This document shows positions 46,395-55,302 of a stretch of DNA of 64,000 nucleotides, in pieces. The position numbers were made by a program, and so were the translations under genes. Source of the DNA: Croceibacterium aestuarii (GTDB lineage: Bacteria > Pseudomonadota > Alphaproteobacteria > Sphingomonadales > Sphingomonadaceae). Within the stretch, counting starts at the first letter, position 1. The number at the start of each line of letters is the position of its first letter. The stretch is taken from NCBI RefSeq assembly GCF_030657335.1, contig NZ_CP131039.1, positions 2,992,501 through 3,056,500 on the forward strand. The letters are read 5' to 3'. Below the pieces are notes generated by a model. It saw only the letters and a list, made by a program, of their open reading frames with translations. It did not search any database and was not told the DNA's origin.

Positions 46395-48518
46395 TCACTC
46401 CACCAGCATCAGCGCGTCGAGCGCGGCGACGCCTTCTCCCTTGGGGTGGATGATCACCGGGTTGAGGTCGATCTCGCGAATGCGCGGATTGCCGGTCATC
46501 ACCCGGCCGATCTGGACGATCAGCTCGGCCAGGGCATCGACGTCGAGCGCCGGGGCGCCGCGCCAACCCTTGAGGATCGGCGCCTGCTTGAGTTCGAGCA
46601 GTCCTGCCTTGACCTGTTCGACGCCGAGGTCGGGGGTGAACAGCTTGACGTCCTTGAGGATTTCCGCGGTCACCCCGCCGAAGCCGGCGAGCACGACGGG
46701 GCCCCATTCGGGGTCCGATTTGGCGCCAACGATCATCTCGGTGCCCATCTTGCCCATCTTCTCGATGAGCACGCCGTCGAGCGCGATGCTCTCGTCGTAA
46801 TTGGCGACGTTCTGGTACATGCGGATAAAGGCGGCGCGTACCTCGTCGGCCGTCTTCAGGTTGAGAATAACCCCGCCCGCGTCCGACTTGTGGCCGAGCG
46901 CAGCGGCCTGCGCCTTCATCACCACCGGATAGCCAATGGCTTCGGCGGCGGCCACGGCATCTTCCTCGTTCCCGGCGAAGCGGCTTTCGGGAAAGGCGAT
47001 GCCGAGCGGCCCGAGCAAGGCCTTGGCCTTGTACTCCGGGACCACGCCCGAGACCGTCTCCAGCCCCTCGATCACGAGCGGTTCGCCCGAGCGGTCGGTC
47101 AGGTCGCGCTTGGCGAGATCGGCGAGGCGAGCGATGGCGCGATAGGCGCGCTCGGTGCTCGGGAACCACGGGATGCCCACATCGTGCAGCCCCTCGATGT
47201 ATTCCTTGGGCACGTTCGCGCCCTCGTCGACGCCGGCGAAGACCAGCGGCTTGGAAAAGGTCCCGTCTTCGAGCACCTTGATGATCGCCGGGAACTTGAT
47301 CTTCGAGGTGATCGGATCCGACTGGATGATTGAGGCGACCACGCAGCCGACCCGTTCGTCCTCGAGCAGCGCGGTCAGCACCTTGGTGTAGATCTCCGGC
47401 TCCGACAGGCCCAGCGCGGTGATGTCGGTCGGGTTCGAGACGGGGACGAAGTCGGGCAGGATGCCGCGCAGCACGGGCGAATTGTCGTCGTCCAGGTGGA
47501 GCAGGTCGAGACCAATGTCCTCGGCGAGATCGAAGGCGAGGCCGCGCAGCGCGCCGCTCTCGCCCAGCACCACCATGTTGGCGCCCGGCAGCGCCTTGCA
47601 GCGCAGGGCGATCTCGGTGATGTCGGCCAGTTCCTCCAGCGTATCGGCGAAGATCACGCCTTCGCGCGCCAGCTTGGCCTTCATCAGCTGATAGTCGCCG
47701 GCCATCGCCCCGGTGTGGGTGGCGGCGGATTCCTGCGCCTTGTTGCTCTTGCCCGGGTGCAGCATGACGATCGGCTTGCCGGCTTTGCGCGCACGCCGCG
47801 CGGCGGCGACGAAGGCCTTGGGGCGGCGCAGGCTCTCGACATACATGGCGATGACGTGGGTGTCCTCGTCGTCGACCAGCCACTCGACATAGTCCTCGAC
47901 GCCCGAGGCCGCTTCGTTGCCGGTCGATACCGAGGTCGAGACGTAGAGACCGCGCGGATGCAGCGCGGTCGCCAGCACCGCCGCGAGCGCGCCCGACTGG
48001 CTGGCGATGCCGACCGCGCGCGTCCCCTTGGGCGGGGTCTGCATGTTGGTCTCGACGAAGGTCAGCGGAACCCGGGCGACGTAGTTGGTGCAGCCGAGGC
48101 AGTTCGGCCCCTCGATGACCATGCCGTGCTCGGCGGCGATGCGGCCGAGCTCGAGCTGGTCCTTCATCCCTTCCTCGCCGGCCTCGGAGAAGCCGGCCGA
48201 GTAGATCACCACCGCGCCGCAACCCTTGGCGGCGAGGCCGCGCACGGTGTCGATCACGAACGGGCGCGGAATGGCCAGGACGGCGCAGTCGACGCCTTCG
48301 GGCAATTCGTCGACCGAATGATAGACCTTGAGCCCCTGCAGCTCGTCGCGCTTGGGATTGACCGGGTAAATCTCGCCGTCGAACTCGTACTGGACGAGAT
48401 TGTTGAGCAGCGTCGCGCCGAGCGCCCCGTGGCGGTCGGAAGCGCCGATCACGGCCACGGACCGGGGCCGCAGCAACCGGTCGATCTGCGCGTTGGTGAA
48501 GCGGCGGGTGTCGGTCAT
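46395..48518 (-). CDS. ferA: ADP-forming feruloyl-CoA synthetase-type ligase
   Basis: 707 residues: CoA-binding domain, succinyl-CoA-ligase-like domain and C-terminal ATP-grasp. SVAVIGASDRHGALGATLLNNL starts the CoA domain. The phospho-histidine is H268 in AATHTGAMAGD, and GYPVVMKAQAAALGHKSDAGGV is the ATP-grasp start. In Sphingobium SYK-6 the homologous FerA activates ferulate and other hydroxycinnamates to CoA thioesters. The assignment rests on pairing with FerB; without context the call would be acetate-CoA ligase-type. Confidence 0.85.
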   Translation of the reverse strand: MTDTRRFTNAQIDRLLRPRSVAVIGASDRHGALGATLLNNLVQYEFDGEIYPVNPKRDELQGLKVYHSVDELPEGVDCAVLAIPRPFVIDTVRGLAAKGCGAVVIYSAGFSEAGEEGMKDQLELGRIAAEHGMVIEGPNCLGCTNYVARVPLTFVETNMQTPPKGTRAVGIASQSGALAAVLATALHPRGLYVSTSVSTGNEAASGVEDYVEWLVDDEDTHVIAMYVESLRRPKAFVAAARRARKAGKPIVMLHPGKSNKAQESAATHTGAMAGDYQLMKAKLAREGVIFADTLEELADITEIALRCKALPGANMVVLGESGALRGLAFDLAEDIGLDLLHLDDDNSPVLRGILPDFVPVSNPTDITALGLSEPEIYTKVLTALLEDERVGCVVASIIQSDPITSKIKFPAIIKVLEDGTFSKPLVFAGVDEGANVPKEYIEGLHDVGIPWFPSTERAYRAIARLADLAKRDLTDRSGEPLVIEGLETVSGVVPEYKAKALLGPLGIAFPESRFAGNEEDAVAAAEAIGYPVVMKAQAAALGHKSDAGGVILNLKTADEVRAAFIRMYQNVANYDESIALDGVLIEKMGKMGTEMIVGAKSDPEWGPVVLAGFGGVTAEILKDVKLFTPDLGVEQVKAGLLELKQAPILKGWRGAPALDVDALAELIVQIGRVMTGNPRIREIDLNPVIIHPKGEGVAALDALMLVE

Positions 48519-48572
48519 TGGGAAATCTCTCTCCGGAAGCAGCGCGAATTCCTAGCCAGCATTCCCTCGCTC

Positions 48573-48672
48573 GTCATCCCCGCGGTTGCGAAGCACTGCC
48601 GGAGGCAGAGCGCGGGGATCCAGCGCGGCGTCGCGCGGCCGGACCGGATTCCCGCCTTCGCGGGAATGACGA
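48573..48672. repeat. REP-like element inside the ferB-ferA gap
   Basis: ATCCCCGCG (48576-48584) pairs with CGCGGGGAT (48611-48619), and ATTCCCGC (48648-48655) with GCGGGAAT (48660-48667) around CTTC. The element is bounded by CGTCAT and ATGACG. It occupies most of the gap between the ferB stop and the ferA start, so it would fold in the ferBA messenger. Confidence 0.8.
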
Positions 48673-48690
48673 GGATTCCGGGTTCGCCCC

Positions 48691-49551
48691 CTAGTTGTCC
48701 TGCAGCTTGCTCTTGTCGAACGCTCCGAGGCCGGGCTTGAAGCTCTTTTCGTCAAGGAACTGCTTGGTCGCTTCCTTGCGCGCCTCGAGCCCGCCGAACT
48801 GGTTGAGCGCCTCCTGCGCGCGGATCAGGTAGTCCTCGGCATTGTCGTAGGTCATCTCGCGCACCCGGCGCACCGCCCACTTGGTCGCGCGCAGCGCCTG
48901 GCTGTCCTTCTTCTTGAGCACGTCGGCGACTTCCTGGACGCGGTCCTTGAGCTTGTCGGCGGGGAGCGATTCGTTGACCATGCCCTTCTCGGCGGCCTGC
49001 TTGCCGGTCAAGTTCTCGCCCATCATCGCGTGGTACATCGCGTCGCGGAAGCCCATCAGCTCGGCCGCGACCTTCGAGGCGCCGCCGCCGGGCAGGATCG
49101 CCCAGTTGATTTCCGACAGGCCGAACTGCGCATCGTCGGAGCAGAAGGCGAGGTCGCAGGCGAACAGCGGGCCATAGGCGCCGCCGAAGCACCAGCCGTT
49201 GATCATCGCCACGGTCGGCTTCTCGTACCAGCGCAGCCGCTCCCACCACGAATAGGCTTCGCGCTGCGACTTGCGGATGGCGTGGAGGCCCTCGGCCTCG
49301 GTCATGCGGAAGTATTCGAGCAGGTCCATGCCCGCCGACCACGAACTGCCCTCGCCGCTGAGCACGAGCACCTGCACGTCGTCGCGGAACTCGAGCTCGG
49401 TCAGCACCTTGAGCATCTGCCGGTTGAGTTTGGGGCTCATGCAGTTGCGCTTGTCGGGACGGTTGAAATAGACCCAGGCGACGCCCTCGACGATGTCGTA
49501 GCGGACGGTTTCTTCCTCGGGGCGGGGATCGGGTTGGCTCGGCATCGCCAT
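48691..49551 (-). CDS. ferB: Feruloyl-CoA hydratase/lyase
   Basis: Crotonase-fold enzyme that hydrates feruloyl-CoA and cleaves it to vanillin and acetyl-CoA (and analogues such as p-coumaroyl-CoA). 286 residues from ATG 49551; GGAGA upstream. VAWVYFNRPDKRNCMSP, WSAGMDLLEY (oxyanion hole) and GLSEINWAILPGGGASK carry the HCHL signatures; E147 corresponds to the catalytic Glu of HCHL. Its promoter lies in the ferC operator region. Confidence 0.93.
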   Translation of the reverse strand: MAMPSQPDPRPEEETVRYDIVEGVAWVYFNRPDKRNCMSPKLNRQMLKVLTELEFRDDVQVLVLSGEGSSWSAGMDLLEYFRMTEAEGLHAIRKSQREAYSWWERLRWYEKPTVAMINGWCFGGAYGPLFACDLAFCSDDAQFGLSEINWAILPGGGASKVAAELMGFRDAMYHAMMGENLTGKQAAEKGMVNESLPADKLKDRVQEVADVLKKKDSQALRATKWAVRRVREMTYDNAEDYLIRAQEALNQFGGLEARKEATKQFLDEKSFKPGLGAFDKSKLQDN

Positions 49552-49591
49552 GATGTATTTTCTCCAAATCGCGCGAATCGCAGGTAGGCGC

Positions 49592-49642
49592 TTATCGCAA
49601 TTGCTATTGCCGATAGCCATCTGCTTTGTTATCGGCAATAGC
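49592..49642. promoter_or_regulatory. Probable FerC operator: 13-bp perfect inverted repeat plus an extra half-site
   Basis: GCTATTGCCGATA (49603-49615) and TATCGGCAATAGC (49630-49642) are exact reverse complements separated by 14 bases. A third half-site TATCGCAAT (49593-49601), one base shorter, overlaps on the ferB side. The array fills the gap between divergent ferB (start 49551) and ferC (start 49649), ending six bases before the ferC ATG. A MarR-family repressor binding here could control both genes. Confidence 0.8.
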
Positions 49643-49648
49643 ATTCTT

Positions 49649-50059
49649 ATGGAAGACCCGCTCGCCTCCCTCCCCGGCTACGCGCTGCGCCGGGCCGCGA
49701 ACGCCACCGGGGCGGAGCTGGCCGCGCGGCTTGCCCCGTTGGACTTGCGCCAGTCGGACGTTTCGCTGCTGCTGCTGGTCGAGGCCAATCCCGGCGCCAT
49801 CGCCAGCGCCATTGGCCGCCAGCTCGACATCCAGCGCGCCAACATGGTCCCGCTGCTCAAGCGCCTCGAAGACGCCGGACTGATCGAGCGCGAGGCGATC
49901 GACGGCAAGTCGATGGGGCTCGAGCTGACCGCCAAGGGCCGCCGCCAGCTCGCCGCGGCGCGCAGCGTGGTCGAAGCGTTCGAAGCCGAGCTGATCGCCC
50001 GCGTGCCCGAAGACCACCGCCCCCACCTGCTCCCCGCGCTCAACGCCATCTGGCGCTAG
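49649..50059 (+). CDS. ferC: MarR-family regulator of the fer genes
   Basis: 136 residues from MEDPLASLPGYALRR. The winged helix is at about residues 50-95: SAIGRQLDIQRANMVPLLKRLEDAGLIEREAIDGKS. In SYK-6, FerC is a MarR-type repressor released by hydroxycinnamoyl-CoA and encoded just upstream of ferB. The same divergent layout is here. The frame extends upstream through the operator to 49550, but that part is not protein-like. No clear ribosome-binding site. Confidence 0.85.
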   Translation: MEDPLASLPGYALRRAANATGAELAARLAPLDLRQSDVSLLLLVEANPGAIASAIGRQLDIQRANMVPLLKRLEDAGLIEREAIDGKSMGLELTAKGRRQLAAARSVVEAFEAELIARVPEDHRPHLLPALNAIWR

Positions 50060-50107
50060 GCGCCGCGCTTCTCTAGTCTCCCCGCCGAGCGAGAGAGGAG
50101 CCCGCGA

Positions 50108-52051
<1,944 letters not shown>

Positions 52052-52052
52052 A

Positions 52053-52700
52053 ATGTCGAACTCTGCTGCGTCTCCCGAAGACGATCCCAGATGTTATTGC
52101 TTCGAGAACAGCGAGGCTGAGGAGGCCATCGAAAAATCCATCGCTGTCCTCGTCGGTAAGATGCAAGAAAAGTCGCGACTGACGTTTATGAACGAGCACA
52201 ACGTCCTTCGCCTGAACCACGGCGCAAATTGGGAGCATGCTGCGAGGGAACCGGACCCCGATATTACAATGCATACGATTTCAGCAGAGTGGGTCATTCC
52301 CTTCAAGGACATTGCGGAAAACGACCTCGGTTTAATCGCTCGCACCATCCTCCCCATGAATGAGGAAATGCAAAGGCAGTTTGCCCAAAGCATTTATGGT
52401 GCGGTTGGGGCAGCCGCCGAAAAGGTTGGAAACGTCGTCGATGCGCGAGATGCTGGCTCGTTCGCGCAGTCGATGTTGGAAATGTTGAAGAAGATCGAGC
52501 TCGGCGTTGATCGTGACGGGACCGTCAGCATGCCGCAGATCCATGTGGGTCCCGAAACGTTCGAACGCATCACTAAAGAACTCGAAAATGTGCCTGCTGA
52601 ACTTGAGGCTGAGATCGAACGGGTCAAAGCTGAGAAAATCCAAGCGGCGTTGGAACGAGAAGCCGATCGTAAAGCGAAATTTAAGCGAGTCCCGTCGTGA
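52053..52700 (+). CDS. Unknown partner protein of the caspase-like gene
   Basis: 215 residues, not recognised. The N-terminus has a close cysteine pair (DPRCYCFENSEAEEAIE); the middle has strand segments (NVLRLNHGANWEH, ISAEWVIPFKDIAEN). The C-terminal third is charged and helical (PAELEAEIERVKAEKIQAALEREADRKAK) and probably coiled coil, ending basic (KFKRVPS). No signal peptide or membrane helix. It starts one base after the acs stop, and its stop overlaps the caspase GTG start (GTGA), so the two are a unit. It could be a sensor, adaptor or protease substrate (inference). Confidence 0.75.
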   Translation: MSNSAASPEDDPRCYCFENSEAEEAIEKSIAVLVGKMQEKSRLTFMNEHNVLRLNHGANWEHAAREPDPDITMHTISAEWVIPFKDIAENDLGLIARTILPMNEEMQRQFAQSIYGAVGAAAEKVGNVVDARDAGSFAQSMLEMLKKIELGVDRDGTVSMPQIHVGPETFERITKELENVPAELEAEIERVKAEKIQAALEREADRKAKFKRVPS

Positions 52701-54601
52701 GCGGCAGAGCCCTACTAGCGATTGGTTGTGACACATACGATCTCTTGCCGGTGCTAACCGGCGCTGAGACTGACGCAAAAGTTATCTTTGAAACGCTCAT
52801 GGAGCCGCAGATCGGCGACTATGATCAAGCTCGCTCTGGTTTGTTGTTGTCACCAACCCTGCTTGAGGTCCGTGACGCGCTCACGACCGTGCTGTTCAGT
52901 GAAGAGCCCTTGGACACTTTAACGATTGCGTTCGCAGGACACGGTGCAGTGAGTGCGGGCAGTTTCTACATGGCCACCCGGGATTCACGATTGGAGGCCT
53001 TGTCTGCCACCGCGCTTCCGCTTGCAGACCTATTCCGCATGATTGCGGAAGCCGCGCCTAAGCAGACCTATCTCTTCATCGACGCCTGCCAGTCGGGTGC
53101 ACTGATTTCGGACCTCAATGTCATTCTGAAATCGGAGGTGATGGGCGAATTTGGATCGCCAGGACTCACCCTGCTTGCAACGGCGGCATCCAATGAAGTT
53201 GCCACCGAAGTAGGGGGGCACGGCATTGGCACCACCGCACTGCTCGATTGCATTCGCGGCGACACCTTCATTCAAGACAGCAATCCTGCATTGGACCTTG
53301 TAGAAATTGGAAGGGCGGTCTCAGAGCGAGTCAGTGCCGTCGAACAGCAAACGCCCGTCGTTTGGGGCCTCAATCTCTATGGTCCGTCGAGCTTCTGTCG
53401 GAACCCCCACGCACAAAATGGAAACGCGCCGCTGCGAAGTGTTCTCGCGGGTTGGCCGGATGTCGGGACGGCTCCCGCCATTCGGGCGAGTCTGCGGCAA
53501 CTATGGGAGCCATACATAACAATTCCCAATCGTTGGAACGCTCGCGTTTTCGTCGACCGTGTTGCGTCCTTGTTGGGCGAGGTCCGGACCGATCCCGCCG
53601 CACTGATAAACATGGCGCACCGGATCAGTGAGGCTTGCAGTGCGCAGGCCGATGACTCACGGGACCGCTTTCGCCGAGTCGAAGTCAAAGCTGCATGCTC
53701 AGTAGCGATGCTGCCATTTGCCGCCGACGCCCGAATAGCAGCACATCTAGAGTCGGAATGTACTGAGATTTCGGTTCTTGTTGAGGACGCAATTGACCAC
53801 GTTGTAGAGGCAATCAAGAAATACGAATACGCTTTGGTGACGGGGGGAATGGGCGATCTCTATTACCTCCCGATCAGACTAACAAAGTTGCTTGGCTGGG
53901 CCGGTTTTACCGTGCACTCGCGGCTGGCGCTTGAAAGGGATTCTGGGATAGCCGCGACGAAGTTGGCCGAACTATTCGCTCGTATCTCAAAGACCTACTC
54001 GCTCTCTCTCGTGGCAATGAGCGACAGCCAGTCGCCTTACGTAATCTCTGCGCTAACGGCGCTAGCTCGTGTTGGCCTTAATGAGGAAGGCGAACAGTTG
54101 CTCGGGCACATGTTTTCATCGAGTGTGAATTGCGGCGGACGCGTCGCGCGCGGGGATATCGATCCTTCGAAAGTTCTCGGTTATCTCGTCGCGCGCTATA
54201 ATGGGCAGCTAAAACCTAGCACGGAAATGGTGGCACAGCCCACTGAGCTAGTGCTTGCCTTGCTACGCGCATCGCGACTCTTTGATCTAACCGACGAATT
54301 CGACGCCGCATTGGATCAACTCGATCATCTGGCCCTGAACGCCTATCTTCCGGAGGATTACACTGAGTTCGGTGCCGAACAAATTCCCGGCGGCAGGAAT
54401 GCAGTGTTTCAAGTGGGTCATGATGTTTGGAGCGTCTCTGATCTTGAGTCCGTTTGGCCGAATTTCCCATCGCCGGAGGATGGCGGGCCGAGGTTGGCCG
54501 CGTTGTTAGCAAGCCTCCTATTTCCGGACCGCTCGCCTTGGTTCCTCTTGCCCGTGCCTTTGCTAATCGAAGGCAATAGAAATATTCCTGAGCAACATTA
54601 G
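52697..54601 (+). CDS. Caspase-like (peptidase C14) protein with large C-terminal domain
   Basis: 634 residues from a GTG. The N-terminal domain (about 1-230) is caspase-like: ALLAIGCDTYD, LTGAETDAKVI, the catalytic histidine H82 in AFAGHGAVSAGSFYMA and the catalytic cysteine C131 in LFIDACQSGAL. Residues about 240-634 are mostly helical and match no family I recognise (GGMGDLYYLPIRLTKLLGWAGF, ISALTALARVGLNEEGEQLL). Bacterial caspase-like proteases act in abortive-infection and stress-death systems. Overlap with the preceding gene implies co-translation. Base composition differs from neighbours. Confidence 0.88.
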   Translation: MSGRALLAIGCDTYDLLPVLTGAETDAKVIFETLMEPQIGDYDQARSGLLLSPTLLEVRDALTTVLFSEEPLDTLTIAFAGHGAVSAGSFYMATRDSRLEALSATALPLADLFRMIAEAAPKQTYLFIDACQSGALISDLNVILKSEVMGEFGSPGLTLLATAASNEVATEVGGHGIGTTALLDCIRGDTFIQDSNPALDLVEIGRAVSERVSAVEQQTPVVWGLNLYGPSSFCRNPHAQNGNAPLRSVLAGWPDVGTAPAIRASLRQLWEPYITIPNRWNARVFVDRVASLLGEVRTDPAALINMAHRISEACSAQADDSRDRFRRVEVKAACSVAMLPFAADARIAAHLESECTEISVLVEDAIDHVVEAIKKYEYALVTGGMGDLYYLPIRLTKLLGWAGFTVHSRLALERDSGIAATKLAELFARISKTYSLSLVAMSDSQSPYVISALTALARVGLNEEGEQLLGHMFSSSVNCGGRVARGDIDPSKVLGYLVARYNGQLKPSTEMVAQPTELVLALLRASRLFDLTDEFDAALDQLDHLALNAYLPEDYTEFGAEQIPGGRNAVFQVGHDVWSVSDLESVWPNFPSPEDGGPRLAALLASLLFPDRSPWFLLPVPLLIEGNRNIPEQH

Positions 54602-54673
54602 CAGACTTGGCCATCATCAGGGTCTACGAAAACAACTTTCCTACACACCCCCAAATCTGCTTCATCCTGCCGG

Positions 54674-55120
54674 ATGACGCCCGCCTCGCCTTCCCCGCGC
54701 CGCCCCTACCGCCGCCTGCGCGTGCCCGCCTTCTACCCCGTCCCGGTCCGCACCCGCCGCGATGGCTGGACCATCGAGCGGCAGGCCGATTTCCTCGGGC
54801 TGCTGGCCGAGACCGGCTCGGTGATCGGGGCGTGCGAGGCCGTGGGGATGAGCCGCAAGAGCGCCTATCGCCTGCGCGCCCTCCCCGGCGCCGAGAGCTT
54901 CGCGGCGGCGTGGGACGCGGCGCTCGGGATGCCCTCGCGGAAGGTAACAGCTCCGCCGCGCGATTTTCTGGGCTGTAACCCGCTCGTCCACCTGGTCATG
55001 TTCCGCGGCCGCTACCGCGGCGCCTGGCGCCACGCGGCGAACGGCGCGCTGCTGCACCACGTCCGGCAGCCGCGCGGGGCCGGAGAGGAGCGACTGCCTG
55101 TCGCGCGGATGGTGACATAA
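54674..55120 (+). CDS. Helix-turn-helix protein, Sphingomonad type
   Basis: 148 residues, GC-rich and basic. TRRDGWTIERQADFLGLLAETGSVIGACEAVGMSRKSAYRLR is a helix-turn-helix resembling small transposase/terminase-subunit DNA-binding modules; it is frequent in this order as a stand-alone protein. The C-terminus (HLVMFRGRYRGAWRHAANGALL) is conserved in such proteins. Function unknown. It borders the caspase island on the right; its composition matches the host. Confidence 0.75.
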   Translation: MTPASPSPRRPYRRLRVPAFYPVPVRTRRDGWTIERQADFLGLLAETGSVIGACEAVGMSRKSAYRLRALPGAESFAAAWDAALGMPSRKVTAPPRDFLGCNPLVHLVMFRGRYRGAWRHAANGALLHHVRQPRGAGEERLPVARMVT

Positions 55121-55302
55121 GTCCGGCCCGTCCGCCGCCGGCGCCCGGCGCCACCCCCCGGGCCCCGGCGGCGCGGCGCACCCGGCGGCGAGCATGACCT
55201 TCGAAGACCCTCCCCACCGCCCGCCCAAGGCGTTTGACCGTTGCAAAATGCTTCGCAAACAGGGCATAGCGGGACTCGTCGTCCGGAGAGGGAAAACTGG
55301 TC

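Larger units (their letters stand above)
52053..54601. other. Lower-GC two-gene accessory island
   Basis: From the base after the acs stop to about 54601, GC content falls to near 50 % by eye, against 60-70 % on both sides, and codon choice includes many A/T-ending codons rare elsewhere. Two plus-strand genes fill it with a 4-base overlap. No integrase, transposase or clear direct repeats flank it. The remaining gap to 54673 is AT-richer and shows nothing recognisable. Confidence 0.8.

Noticed and set aside
52053-52700. Bacterial gasdermin as the caspase partner
   Set aside because: Gasdermins are often next to caspase-like proteases, but this protein is shorter, lacks recognisable gasdermin strands and has a coiled-coil-like tail. 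A structure prediction would settle it.
52053-54673. Insertion sequence or integrated element as carrier of the caspase pair
   Set aside because: No transposase, integrase, att-like repeat or tRNA target was seen at either edge, so only the composition argues for transfer.
55121-55302. Promoter TTGACC at 55234 for the G8 gene
   Set aside because: The expected -10 region 17 bases downstream reads AAACAG, which is not convincing.
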